Source: Bifidobacteriaceae bacterium | GTDB lineage: Bacteria; Actinomycetota; Actinomycetes; Actinomycetales; Bifidobacteriaceae | Direction: 5' to 3' | Assembly: GCA_022650895.1 (NCBI GenBank) | Contig: JALCQC010000002.1 | Coordinates: 121,831-185,830, forward strand | Length of the DNA stretch: 64,000 nt | In this document: in pieces, positions 8,372 through 17,125 of the stretch | How positions within the stretch are numbered: position 1 is the first letter of the stretch | Layout: every line of letters begins with the position of its first letter | The notes under the pieces: generated by a model | Database searches by the model: none | What the model was told of the DNA's origin: nothing | What the model saw: the letters and a program-made list of their open reading frames with translations, nothing else | Program-made: the position numbers and the translations under genes

Positions 8372-9343
8372 TTATAGCAATGCGTTTTCCTGCGAGCTGG
8401 CGGCCATCGAATCCTCCACGAAGGTCTCGTCAAAGGTGAAGTCCGAATTGATGACCTTCACATAGACTTCGTCGGGATTGAGGCTTTTGAGCTCCTCGCT
8501 GATGCATTCCTCCAGGGTGCGCAGAGGAATGGAAACGCGCTGCTCCTGCTCGCCGGGGACGGAGACGAACGCCTCGTCGTCATGAGGGCGCACGAGTCCC
8601 AGGGTTCCGCCATCGCTGCGGGTCAAGGTGACGCCGCGCACTGCAGTGGCGGCTGCGTCCCACTCAATGCTGACCGGTACCCCAAGCTGGACGCGAAGCC
8701 ACGCCGCCAGCAGGGACACCGAGAGGTTTCCGGGTTCGCCGCACACCTTCGCGTGCGTGATCGGCAGGTGCGGCGGCTGGTCCAGCAGCGACGCCATCAT
8801 GGCGCGCCACACGGTCAGACGGGTCCACGAGAGGTCCTTGTCATCCGGCGTCGCGAACTTACGCAGTGACGAAAAGGTTCTGCGCGGGTCGGGGGTGCGG
8901 CCTGCGTCGGTGAGGCGGGACGATGCCATCGCTCCGATCGGATCCTTGGCGGGATCTGCGGGCGGAGTGGTCGGCCACCATGCCACTGCGGGTGTGTCCG
9001 GAACCATGAGGGGAATGACCAGGGTGTCCAAATGGCCGGTGAGTTCGCCGGTGGGCTTGAGCACGATGACCTCTCCCGCGCCGGCGTCCGTACCGATGCG
9101 CACCTCGGCATCCAACCGGGATTCCGAGGCGTCGACGTCGTGCTTCACGATGGCGATGATGCGGCAGGGGTGCTCACGGCTCGCCGCGCTTGCGACCTTC
9201 AGGGACTCCTCCAATTCGGTGGGGGAGCAGGTGATCAGCAGTGTGAGGACACGACCCTGTGCCACCTCTCCGCGTTGCTCGTGAAGTCCATCAAGCCGCT
9301 CCGAGATGAGATGGGTGGTGGTATCGGGAAGATTTACGATCAT
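8372..9343 (-). CDS. opcA: OpcA, glucose-6-phosphate dehydrogenase assembly protein
   Basis: A 323-residue OpcA-family protein, which assists assembly or activity of glucose-6-phosphate dehydrogenase in actinobacteria and cyanobacteria. Visible family features are the PLMVPDTPAVAWWP segment, the DLSWTRLTVWRAMMASLLD segment and a C-terminal acidic end. The start at 9343 is chosen over a longer frame because its ATG overlaps the zwf stop (ATGA) and has GGAG 7 bases upstream, inside the zwf end. This overlap indicates translational coupling with zwf. Confidence 0.92.
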   Translation of the reverse strand: MIVNLPDTTTHLISERLDGLHEQRGEVAQGRVLTLLITCSPTELEESLKVASAASREHPCRIIAIVKHDVDASESRLDAEVRIGTDAGAGEVIVLKPTGELTGHLDTLVIPLMVPDTPAVAWWPTTPPADPAKDPIGAMASSRLTDAGRTPDPRRTFSSLRKFATPDDKDLSWTRLTVWRAMMASLLDQPPHLPITHAKVCGEPGNLSVSLLAAWLRVQLGVPVSIEWDAAATAVRGVTLTRSDGGTLGLVRPHDDEAFVSVPGEQEQRVSIPLRTLEECISEELKSLNPDEVYVKVINSDFTFDETFVEDSMAASSQENALL

Positions 9344-10878
9344 GGCAGTCTCCAAACATGTCCGTCGTTGCGCATCATTTCGTCCGCTTGGGCTGGTCCC
9401 CACGTGCCGCTGCGGTAGGGCTGGGGTTGGCCTTGCGTGGCCCAGAATTCCTCGATGGGATCCAGGATCTTCCACGACAGGTTGACCTCTTCGGTGGTGG
9501 GGAACAGCGGTGGCTCGCCAAGGAACACATCGAGAATGAGGCGTTCGTAGGCTTCCGGCGAGGCCTCGGTGAAGGAGCGGCCATAGCTGAAGTCCATGTT
9601 GACGTCGCGGACCTCCATGGCGGTTCCCGGCACCTTTGAGCCGAAGCGCAGCGTGATGCCCTCGTCCGGCTGCACGCGAATCACGATGGCGTTCTTGCCG
9701 AGCTCCTTGGTGGCGGTGGATTCGAACGGCAGATGCGGCGCCTTCTTGAAGACGACGGCGATCTCGGTCACGCGCTTACCCAGACGTTTGCCGGTGCGCA
9801 GGTAGAAGGGGACTCCCGCCCAACGGCGAGTATCGATGTCGAGCCGGATGGCCGCGTACGTTTCGGTGGTGGAATCCTTGCTGATTCCCTTCTCGTCCAA
9901 GTATCCGGCCACCTTCTCGGGTCCCTGCCAACCGGCGGCATACTGACCGCGGGCGGTGTGCGCCGCCAGGTCCTTCGGAAGGCGGACGGCGGAAAGGATC
10001 TTGGTCTTTTCCATGGTGAGGTCGTGGGCGGAGAAGGAGACCGGCTCCTCCATCGCAGTGAGGGCGAGCAGCTGCAGCAGGTGATTCTGGATCACATCGC
10101 GTGCAGCACCGATGCCGTCGTAGTAGCCGGCGCGCCCGCCGATGCCGATGTCCTCGGCCATGGTGATCTGGACGTGGTCCACGTAGTTCGCGTTCCAGAT
10201 CGGCTCGAAAAGCATGTTGGCGAAGCGCATGGCCAGCAGGTTCTGAACGGTTTCCTTGCCGAGGTAATGGTCGATGCGGAAAATGGAATCCGGTTCGAAA
10301 ACGGAGGAGACGGTGTCGGCGAGCTTTTTGGCGCTCTCGAGATCGTGGCCGAAGGGCTTCTCGATGATGACGCGTCTCCACGCGCCTTCCTGCGACTTCG
10401 ACAGTCCCGAGTCCGCAAGCTGTTTCGCCACGACGGGGAAGGCGCTGGGCGGCACCGACATATAGAAGGCATGATTTCCGCGGGTTCCGCGCACGCGGTC
10501 CAGCTCGGCCACAGTGTCGCTGAGGCGGGAGAAGGCCTCGGCGTCGTCGAATTCACCTTGGACGAAGCGGATGCCAGCGGCCAGCTGCTCCCACGTGGTC
10601 TCCCTAAAGGGTGTGCGAGCGTGCTTCTTCACCGCATCCTTGACGAACTCCGCAAAACGTTCGTTCGACCATTCGCGTCTACCGAAGCCGGTGAGCCCAA
10701 AGCTCGGAGGCAGAAGCCCCCGGTTGGCAAGATCGTAGATGGCTGGAAGGAGTTTTTTCTGCGCCAGATCTCCGGTGACGCCGAAAATAACTACGGAGCA
10801 GGGGCCAGCGATGCGGGGGAGCCTCAAATCGTGGGGGTCTCGCAGGGGGTTGGTCCACCCTGCTGTTGAATCTGCCAT
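9340..10878 (-). CDS. zwf: Glucose-6-phosphate 1-dehydrogenase
   Basis: A 512-residue enzyme that oxidises glucose-6-phosphate with NADP. The nucleotide-binding motif GVTGDLAQKKLLPAIYDL lies near residue 35. The active-site signature RIDHYLGKE carries the conserved His and Lys. EKPFGHD and RWAGVPFYLRTGKRL are also standard. The start at 10878 has GGAG 8 bases upstream and overlaps the stop of the upstream metal-regulator gene (TGATG), so the two genes are probably co-translated. Length is normal for the family. Confidence 0.96.
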   Translation of the reverse strand: MADSTAGWTNPLRDPHDLRLPRIAGPCSVVIFGVTGDLAQKKLLPAIYDLANRGLLPPSFGLTGFGRREWSNERFAEFVKDAVKKHARTPFRETTWEQLAAGIRFVQGEFDDAEAFSRLSDTVAELDRVRGTRGNHAFYMSVPPSAFPVVAKQLADSGLSKSQEGAWRRVIIEKPFGHDLESAKKLADTVSSVFEPDSIFRIDHYLGKETVQNLLAMRFANMLFEPIWNANYVDHVQITMAEDIGIGGRAGYYDGIGAARDVIQNHLLQLLALTAMEEPVSFSAHDLTMEKTKILSAVRLPKDLAAHTARGQYAAGWQGPEKVAGYLDEKGISKDSTTETYAAIRLDIDTRRWAGVPFYLRTGKRLGKRVTEIAVVFKKAPHLPFESTATKELGKNAIVIRVQPDEGITLRFGSKVPGTAMEVRDVNMDFSYGRSFTEASPEAYERLILDVFLGEPPLFPTTEEVNLSWKILDPIEEFWATQGQPQPYRSGTWGPAQADEMMRNDGHVWRLP

Positions 10879-11660
10879 CAACGTTCTCCTGTCTGTGTGT
10901 CTGTCTTCTGTGTGTCAGTCTGTTTTATCTGGATGCGTATGTATTCCGCCGCCGCATTCCCCAGAGTCACCGGATGATCGGTCTGCGCGGTCGTGTCCGC
11001 AGCTGTATCCGCAACCATATCCGGGGCATGTTGCTTTTCTGGGCTGTTTGCAACAACAGTAACGCTCACGGAACTCGAGAAAGGTGCTTTCTGCCCTATG
11101 TGAAGCGTTGAGCCGACGGTGATTCCCTCGGAAACCAGGTAGCGCAGCAGGTGAGGATCCTCGTCACTCACGCGGACCACGGTGACGACCGAATTCTCCG
11201 GCGCCTGCGACAGCGGCAGGGTATCCTCTTCCTCGATCTCACCCTCCGCCGTGGGAATCGGATCCCCGTGCGGATCGTGGGCCGGGTGGCCGAGAACGGC
11301 GTCGATGCGGTCGATCATGTTGTCGGAAACCGCGTGCTCCAGTGAATCCGCCTCGTCATGCACCTCGTCCCAGCCGTAGCCCAGCGTCCTCACCAGGAAG
11401 GACTCCAGCAAGCGGTGGCGGCGCACCATGATGAGCGCGTATTCGGTGCCTTCCTCCGTGAGTGTGATCTCTCCGTAGGGGGTGTGCTTCACCAGACCTG
11501 CCGCGGTGAGACGCCCGATGGCTCCCGACACCGTCGACAGTTTCATTCCGGTCTTCTTCGCCAGTGCGGAAGGCTGCACGGCTTTACCGGTCCACTCCTG
11601 CAGGTCCCAGATCACCTTGAGGTAATCCTGTGAGTTGGTTGAAAGATCTTGGAAAGACAT
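10878..11660 (-). CDS. DtxR/MntR-family metal-dependent regulator
   Basis: A 260-residue iron/manganese-dependent repressor. Residues 1-70 hold the winged helix (SQDYLKVIWDLQEW, then AKKTGMKLSTVSGAIGRLTAAGLV). The dimerisation and metal-site region follows with RRHRLLESFLVRTLGYGWDEVHDEADSLEHAVSD, which contains the Glu and His ligands typical of the family. A C-terminal SH3/FeoA-like part (GITVGSTLHIGQKAP) ends in a loosely conserved Thr/Gln-rich tail. The gene overlaps zwf by the TGATG arrangement, an unusual partner for a metal regulator. An NRAMP transporter gene lies 1 kb away on the other strand and is a likely regulatory target (inferred). The start at 11660 is the first ATG of the conserved region. 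Confidence 0.9.
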   Translation of the reverse strand: MSFQDLSTNSQDYLKVIWDLQEWTGKAVQPSALAKKTGMKLSTVSGAIGRLTAAGLVKHTPYGEITLTEEGTEYALIMVRRHRLLESFLVRTLGYGWDEVHDEADSLEHAVSDNMIDRIDAVLGHPAHDPHGDPIPTAEGEIEEEDTLPLSQAPENSVVTVVRVSDEDPHLLRYLVSEGITVGSTLHIGQKAPFSSSVSVTVVANSPEKQHAPDMVADTAADTTAQTDHPVTLGNAAAEYIRIQIKQTDTQKTDTQTGER

Positions 11661-11719
11661 GCACTCTAGTGTATTAGCTCCTCCTGTCCGTACTGGGAGA
11701 CAAATCATAGAATGGCACC

Positions 11720-12520
11720 GTGAGCGTATTTTTTGAGGATTCCAAACGGAGTGACGCGGGACATGCAGTGGATGACACGGGGCATGCGGTGAGTGATGCA
11801 GGGAAGGTGACCCCTTCTCCGCGCCCCGTCTTAGTGGGCGTGGGAAGCGGCCGGGTGCTGGGCAACAGCGTCCTGCGGGGAACCGATGCCTCCTTCGCCG
11901 AGCATGTGAAAGAGCTTCATCGCAGCCTTGCCCCCAGTGAATCCGCCTTTCAACTGGTGTGGAACCACTGCGTCATCGTATCGCGCATCGCCGCCACCTT
12001 GGCACAGAGTTACTTGGCCCGGCACTCGTCGGGAACGGGTGCGCCGGTTACCGGCCCCCTTCCGAATCCCGACGTCGTCCGCATCGGCGGATTGGTCCAC
12101 GACATCGGTGTGTACCGCGTCTTTGACGAGGCGGGCATCGACTTCGACCGCAATCGCTACATTTTCCACGGGATCGAGGGCTATCGCATTCTTCTGGACA
12201 GTGGTTACGGCGAAGATCTGGCCGAGTTTGCGCGCAACCATACGGGGGTGGGCATCACCGCCGAGGACGTTGCCCGCCAGCAGCTTCCCCTTCCCGCAGG
12301 TGACTATTCGCCGCGCACTATCGAGCAGGAACTGGTGATGTACGCCGATAAGTTCCATACCAAATCACAGCCTCCCACCTTTGTCTCGCAGGCATCGGCC
12401 CGTCATTCTGCCGCCCGCTTCGGAGAGGAGAATGCCGGACGCTTCGACGCGCTCGTCACACGCTATGGCGTCCCGGTTCTTACCGCACTCGCGGACGAGT
12501 ATGGGATGACGATTCGTTAG
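11720..12520 (+). CDS. HD-domain phosphohydrolase family protein
   Basis: A 266-residue protein. The HD motif region is visible: a first His in the FQLVWNHCVIVSRIAATLA helix, then GGLVHDIGVYRVF with the HD pair, a downstream RYIFHGIEGYRIL, and a later NHTG segment. HD proteins are metal-dependent phosphohydrolases acting on nucleotides or signalling molecules; the substrate is unknown here. The GTG start at 11720 follows a possible -10 box (TAGAAT, 11709-11714) by only a few bases, so the mRNA may be leaderless. The first 50 residues look disordered and are probably not conserved. It is divergent from the DtxR-like gene with a 59-bp gap. Confidence 0.75.
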   Translation: MSVFFEDSKRSDAGHAVDDTGHAVSDAGKVTPSPRPVLVGVGSGRVLGNSVLRGTDASFAEHVKELHRSLAPSESAFQLVWNHCVIVSRIAATLAQSYLARHSSGTGAPVTGPLPNPDVVRIGGLVHDIGVYRVFDEAGIDFDRNRYIFHGIEGYRILLDSGYGEDLAEFARNHTGVGITAEDVARQQLPLPAGDYSPRTIEQELVMYADKFHTKSQPPTFVSQASARHSAARFGEENAGRFDALVTRYGVPVLTALADEYGMTIR

Positions 12521-12669
12521 TCGGTACTATTGGCTGGCTCTGGTGGTTCTGGTGGTTCTGGCGCGAACGGGCATGGGCTGGCAGGTTCACGGAGCGCTAT
12601 TTCACTTGCGATGTAACACTGTGCCACTACACTTCGAGGTGTCAAACAATTAAGTTCTAACCAGAGATC

Positions 12670-14061
12670 ATGGTGACGAAAGCGTTAATGACTGCCGAAG
12701 CGGAAGAAGAGAAAGAGCACGGAGCGGAGCGTCCTCCACTGCGTTCCTCACTTGAGGAAATCAATTCCACGGTGAGTGTTCCCAAGAGTTCCACGAGCTT
12801 CTGGCGCAGTCTTTTCGCTTTTTCCGGTCCCGGTGCGCTCGTGGCGGTAGGGTACATGGATCCAGGCAACTGGATCACCTCCATTGGTGGCGGCGCACAG
12901 TATGGCTACCTACTGATGTCGGTCGTCCTCATGTCAAGCTTGGTCGCCATGATGCTGCAGTACATGTCGGCAAAGCTGGGAATCGTCACCGGACTCGATC
13001 TGGCGCAGGCCACGCGGCTGCATACCGGCAAGAAGATGGGCTATGCGCTGTGGATCTGCACTGAACTCGCCGTCATGGCCACCGATGTTGCGGAGGTCAT
13101 CGGTGCAGCCATCGCTCTGAATCTGCTTTTCGGAATTCCGTTGATGGTCGGTATTCTCCTCACTGTCCTTGATGTTCTGTTGTTGCTAGGGCTCATGCAG
13201 ATCGGGTTCCGTAAAATCGAGGCCATTGTGGTAGCGCTCATCAGCGTTATCATGGTGGTCTTCATTTATGAGGTGGTTGTCGCCCAGCCGTCACTTCCCG
13301 ACGTTTTCCGCGGTCTCATTCCGCAGAAGCAGATACTGCACCCCGGCGAACTGACCATGGCGCTTGGCATCGTGGGGGCAACGGTGATGCCGCACAACCT
13401 CTACCTGCATTCCTCGATTGTCCAGAGCCGTGATTTTGACCGAACCGATCCCAAGCAGATGAAGAACGCCGTGCGCTTCGCGACGTGGGACTCGAACATT
13501 CAGCTCTCCGCTGCCTTCATCGTGAATGCGCTGCTGCTGGTCCTCGGAGCTGCCATGTTCTATGGGCACGGCGAGGGGCTCGGAACCTTCTCCTCGCTGT
13601 ACAACGCCCTGAGCGATAGCGCGATGGCGGGACCTGTTGCCAGTTCTCTCCTGAGCACGCTGTTCGCGGTGGCGCTGCTCGCCTCCGGACAGAATTCCAC
13701 CATCACCGGCACGCTGACCGGTCAGATCGTGATGGAAGGCTTCATCAACCTGCACATCCCGTTGTGGCTGCGCCGAGTGGTGACGCGCGTTCTCTCCATT
13801 ATCCCCGTTCTCATCTGCGCTTTTGTGTGGGGAGATAACGAGGGCACCCTCGATCAGGTTCTGGTGTATTCGCAGGTGTTCCTCTGCGTGGCCCTGCCGA
13901 TTTCGATGATTCCACTGGTGTATTTCACCTCCTCCAAGAAAATCATGGGGGAGAAGTATGCGAATCCGCGGTGGCTGGCCGTGTTGGGCTGGTTCGTCAC
14001 GGCCGTGCTGACCGTCCTCAACCTGCAATTGGTGGTGCAGGACATCGCGGCGCTCTTCTGA
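12670..14061 (+). CDS. mntH: NRAMP-family divalent metal transporter (MntH-like)
   Basis: A 463-residue membrane protein of the NRAMP family, which imports Mn(II) or Fe(II) with protons. The TM1 motif MDPGNW and the TM6 motif [11 protein letters not shown] carry the metal-coordinating Asp, Asn and Met residues. Eleven or so hydrophobic segments follow a charged 40-residue N-terminal extension. The ATG at 12670 is taken as start; a second ATG at 12691 is equally possible because the ribosome-binding site is weak. The DtxR-like regulator 1 kb upstream is a plausible controller. Confidence 0.93.
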   Translation: MVTKALMTAEAEEEKEHGAERPPLRSSLEEINSTVSVPKSSTSFWRSLFAFSGPGALVAVGYMDPGNWITSIGGGAQYGYLLMSVVLMSSLVAMMLQYMSAKLGIVTGLDLAQATRLHTGKKMGYALWICTELAVMATDVAEVIGAAIALNLLFGIPLMVGILLTVLDVLLLLGLMQIGFRKIEAIVVALISVIMVVFIYEVVVAQPSLPDVFRGLIPQKQILHPGELTMALGIVGATVMPHNLYLHSSIVQSRDFDRTDPKQMKNAVRFATWDSNIQLSAAFIVNALLLVLGAAMFYGHGEGLGTFSSLYNALSDSAMAGPVASSLLSTLFAVALLASGQNSTITGTLTGQIVMEGFINLHIPLWLRRVVTRVLSIIPVLICAFVWGDNEGTLDQVLVYSQVFLCVALPISMIPLVYFTSSKKIMGEKYANPRWLAVLGWFVTAVLTVLNLQLVVQDIAALF

Positions 14062-14154
14062 GCGGTATGGTTGCCGGTGTCGCCGGTTACCACCGGACGC
14101 AGTTAAGTGCCACGTGATTTTGCCGCGAGCTCGTCGCTGTCGTTGCCGGAGCCG

Positions 14155-14832
14155 TTACTTCTGGAGCAGCTCGACGTCTCCGGTGGTGACGAGATAGCGG
14201 CCCACGGCGATCCCGAGTTTTCCGTTCCTCACTGCGTCGTCGATGACGCGGCTGCGACTGCGGATCTCAGCGGCGATGCGGAGCGCATGGTGACGTTCAA
14301 AGGCATCGGCAGTGTTTTCCCCGTTGTTCTGGCTCTCGCGGAGTGAGAGACCCACCTGTTCAAGAATCGCCGATTGTGAGCCACCCACGGTGACAGTGCC
14401 CTCCAGCGTCTGCCGGGTTGCGGCCACGGCACCGCAGTGCTCATGACCGAGGACGAACAGCAGCGATACCCCCAGCCCCTCGGCGGCGAAATCGAGTGAC
14501 GCCATCACTGCTGTGTCGAGGATTTCCCCGGCCGTGCGGACGTCGAAGATGTCGCCGAGCCCTTGGTCGAAGATGATTTCGGGAGGTACCCGCGAGTCCG
14601 AGCATGACAACACCACGGCACCCGGGTGCTGTTCGTTTTCCAGCTCATGGCGGCGGGTGGGGTTCTGACGGGGATGAAGGGCTTCGCCGTGTGCAAACCG
14701 CCTGTTGCCTTCCATGAGGGCGTTGAGAACGGCGGTGGATTCGGCGGGCATAGTGGTGGCCGCTGATGTTGATGAGGTTGCTGTTGCTTCTTCTGCGGGT
14801 GTGTTTTCGCTCATGGTCCTATTAATACTCAT
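14155..14832 (-). CDS. Beta-class carbonic anhydrase
   Basis: A 225-residue beta carbonic anhydrase, interconverting CO2 and bicarbonate. The zinc-site motifs are present: CSDSRVPPE with the first Cys and the Asp/Arg pair, and GHEHCGAV with the His and second Cys. The first 30 residues are Ala/Thr-rich and not part of the fold; ATG 14814 is an alternative start. The gene starts 7 bases after the stop of the P-type ATPase gene on the same strand, so the two form an operon. A bicarbonate supply is often important for bifidobacterial anaplerosis (inference). Confidence 0.93.
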   Translation of the reverse strand: MSINRTMSENTPAEEATATSSTSAATTMPAESTAVLNALMEGNRRFAHGEALHPRQNPTRRHELENEQHPGAVVLSCSDSRVPPEIIFDQGLGDIFDVRTAGEILDTAVMASLDFAAEGLGVSLLFVLGHEHCGAVAATRQTLEGTVTVGGSQSAILEQVGLSLRESQNNGENTADAFERHHALRIAAEIRSRSRVIDDAVRNGKLGIAVGRYLVTTGDVELLQK

Positions 14833-14839
14833 TGAATGC

Positions 14840-16981
14840 TCACTTTTTGTGATCGATGATCGCCGTCAGCGCCCACAGGATCGACATCACGTCGATGAGC
14901 TCCTGAAGGAATGCCCCCACCACCACGGGAATGAGGTTGCAGGCGGCGAGGATCATGAGGACAGTCGCGGTCCCGAGTCCCACAAGAACGGCCTGGAGCA
15001 TGGTGCGCTTGGTCTGGCGTGAGATGAGGATGGCGGCCGGAACCATCTCGATGTCGTCGTTCATGATGACGACGTGTGCGGATTCGCTGGCTGCCGTCAC
15101 GGAGCCGTCCGTCATGGCGACTCCGATGGTGGCGGAAGCCAGCACGGGAGCGTCGTTGACACCATCACCCACCATCATGGTGACGGGGGCGGGGTCCGGA
15201 ACGGCGGCGAGTTTACGCAGGAACCGGAGGATCTTCGACGGTTGGTCGAGCGGATCGTGTCGCGCGGCCTTGAGAGCCTCGACTTTCTCCTCCGGCAGCA
15301 GCTGGGCCTTGATGTCGCTGATGCCCACCTCGTTGCCGATGGCCGCCGCGGAGTCGTAGTTGTCGCCTGTCAGCATGGAGAGGCGCTGCACGCCGATCTT
15401 GCGCAAGGCACGAACGGCCGTCGCCGAATTGGGGCGTGCGAAATCCGTCAGAATGATGCGTCCCACCAGCGTGCCGTCGATGGAGACGAAGGCGACCATT
15501 TCGTTGGGTGCGAGAGGTGTGAACAGATCTGCGGGGTGCGTGACGCCGGGCTCCACGAAGGCGAGACGGCCCACCTTGACATCGTGTCCGTCCACCGTTC
15601 CGGAGGTTCCGTTGCCCGGCTCCTCACTGGCGTCTTCAACGTGCGGCCGGGGAAGTCCCTTCTTTCGCAGCAGCGTGGTGGAGGCGGTGGAGATTCCCTT
15701 GGCGAGAATGTGTACTGAATAGGCCTCGAGGGGACCGGCGAGCCGGAGGACCTCCTCGTCCGTATACGTCTTTTTCGCGTTCTCGAGCAAATCGATGCGG
15801 GCCACTTCGGGGCGCTTGCGGGTGAGGGTTCCGGTTTTGTCGAAGAAGATGTGCGACACGTTTCCCAAGCTCTCGAGCACGTCCTGCGTCTTGATGATGA
15901 CGCCGATCTTCGCCAGCCGGCCGGTTCCACCCAAGTAGGCGACGGGGGCTGCGATGAGGAGAGGGCAGGGCGTGGCGAGCACGAGCACCTGGGCGAAGCG
16001 GAGAGGATCGCCCGAGAGATACCACGCGAGGAACGCGATGATGAGAGACACCACGGTGAAGGGGACCGCCAGCATGTCCGCTGTCTTGACGACAGCTGCG
16101 CGGGAGTCCTGTGCGTTTTTCACCAGCTGCAGTATCTTCTGGTATTGGGAGGAGGCGGCAGTTGCCGTCGCCTGCAGGGTAAGCGCGGTGGCTCCGTTGA
16201 TGGCTCCTGATGAGATGCGGCCTCCGCGGTACATATCCACTGGAACCGGCTCACCGCTGATCATGGAGAGGTCGATGGTTGCGGTGTCGCTGAGCAGGAC
16301 GCCGTTGACGGGAACGGTCTCTCCGGGTTTCACTACAAGACGGTCGCCGATGCGCACCGCGTCCACGTCCACCGTGTCCCAGCCGCCGCTGTGGTCATCC
16401 GAGGGCAGATCCGCGCTGCTGATCGCCGTGGTTTCCACGAGTCTGTCTTCCGAGTAGTCGACGCGCTCGCCTGTGCGCGTACTGAAGTATTCCGCATCGG
16501 GGCGTGCAGCCGGTGAGGGCTTCTGCTGCAGGTGGGCAGTCCGATTTGGGCCGCCGCTCTCGTGCAGGACGTGTGCGATCTGGGGAGCTGCGTCCATCAG
16601 CGCCGTGAGATTCCGGCTCGCCCGCGACTGTGCGAAGCTTTCGATGGTGTCGCCGGAGTAGATCATCAGCACGACGATCCAGGCGGCCCAGTGCTCGCCC
16701 ACCGCAGTAGTGGCCAGAATCGCGATGATCGCCAGCAGGTCAACGCCGACATGGCCGTGGCGAATGTCTTGGATGATGCCGAGCAGCGCGTCGATGACCG
16801 CATACGCCGTGAGTGCGAGGAAGATCCAGATGGCGACCTGCTGCTGGCCGCTCCACAGGACTCCGCACACGCCGCCGATGATCAGCACGATGAAGGGCTT
16901 GGGCGAGTGGAGGATGAACCGTCCAATGCTCGCGAAAATCCTGCGGGTGCGCTGATGGGTTTGCTCCGTTGCCTCTGCCAT
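14840..16981 (-). CDS. Heavy-metal-translocating P1B-type ATPase
   Basis: A 713-residue P-type ATPase. The phosphorylation motif DKTGTLT is near residue 380, preceded by the membrane motif ATPCPLLIAAPVA, which has the CPx-like arrangement of heavy-metal pumps. SGEPVPV marks the actuator domain, LTGDNYDSA and GDGVNDAPVLA the P domain. There is no N-terminal HMA metal-binding domain; the N-terminus is short and basic. An Asp/Ser-rich insert precedes the actuator part. Substrate (Zn, Cd, Co or Mn) is not decidable; the nearby NRAMP and DtxR-like genes make Mn or Fe homeostasis possible. It forms an operon with carbonic anhydrase. Confidence 0.9.
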   Translation of the reverse strand: MAEATEQTHQRTRRIFASIGRFILHSPKPFIVLIIGGVCGVLWSGQQQVAIWIFLALTAYAVIDALLGIIQDIRHGHVGVDLLAIIAILATTAVGEHWAAWIVVLMIYSGDTIESFAQSRASRNLTALMDAAPQIAHVLHESGGPNRTAHLQQKPSPAARPDAEYFSTRTGERVDYSEDRLVETTAISSADLPSDDHSGGWDTVDVDAVRIGDRLVVKPGETVPVNGVLLSDTATIDLSMISGEPVPVDMYRGGRISSGAINGATALTLQATATAASSQYQKILQLVKNAQDSRAAVVKTADMLAVPFTVVSLIIAFLAWYLSGDPLRFAQVLVLATPCPLLIAAPVAYLGGTGRLAKIGVIIKTQDVLESLGNVSHIFFDKTGTLTRKRPEVARIDLLENAKKTYTDEEVLRLAGPLEAYSVHILAKGISTASTTLLRKKGLPRPHVEDASEEPGNGTSGTVDGHDVKVGRLAFVEPGVTHPADLFTPLAPNEMVAFVSIDGTLVGRIILTDFARPNSATAVRALRKIGVQRLSMLTGDNYDSAAAIGNEVGISDIKAQLLPEEKVEALKAARHDPLDQPSKILRFLRKLAAVPDPAPVTMMVGDGVNDAPVLASATIGVAMTDGSVTAASESAHVVIMNDDIEMVPAAILISRQTKRTMLQAVLVGLGTATVLMILAACNLIPVVVGAFLQELIDVMSILWALTAIIDHKK

Positions 16982-17125
16982 GGCTCCTCCGTCCGGGTGA
17001 CGCTCGGAATTGTTCCGTTCTCTCTGCCGGAATCATACCATGGTATACCGCGCCGGAGTCAGAGATTTCGGCGTTTCAAGAGCAGCTGCTAGGGGCGGTT
17101 GTCGACTCGCCGGTCACCGTGTCAT

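Noticed and set aside
8582..9418. Several long plus-strand open frames over opcA and zwf
   Set aside because: They lie opposite well-recognised genes and arise from GC-rich codon bias; no own motifs or ribosome-binding sites.
9733..10869. A 378-codon plus-strand frame opposite zwf
   Set aside because: Fully antisense to zwf, with His/Gly/Val-biased composition typical of shadow frames.
12590..12669. DtxR/MntR operator before the NRAMP gene
   Set aside because: The region has AT-rich stretches but no palindrome close enough to known DtxR or MntR sites to call.
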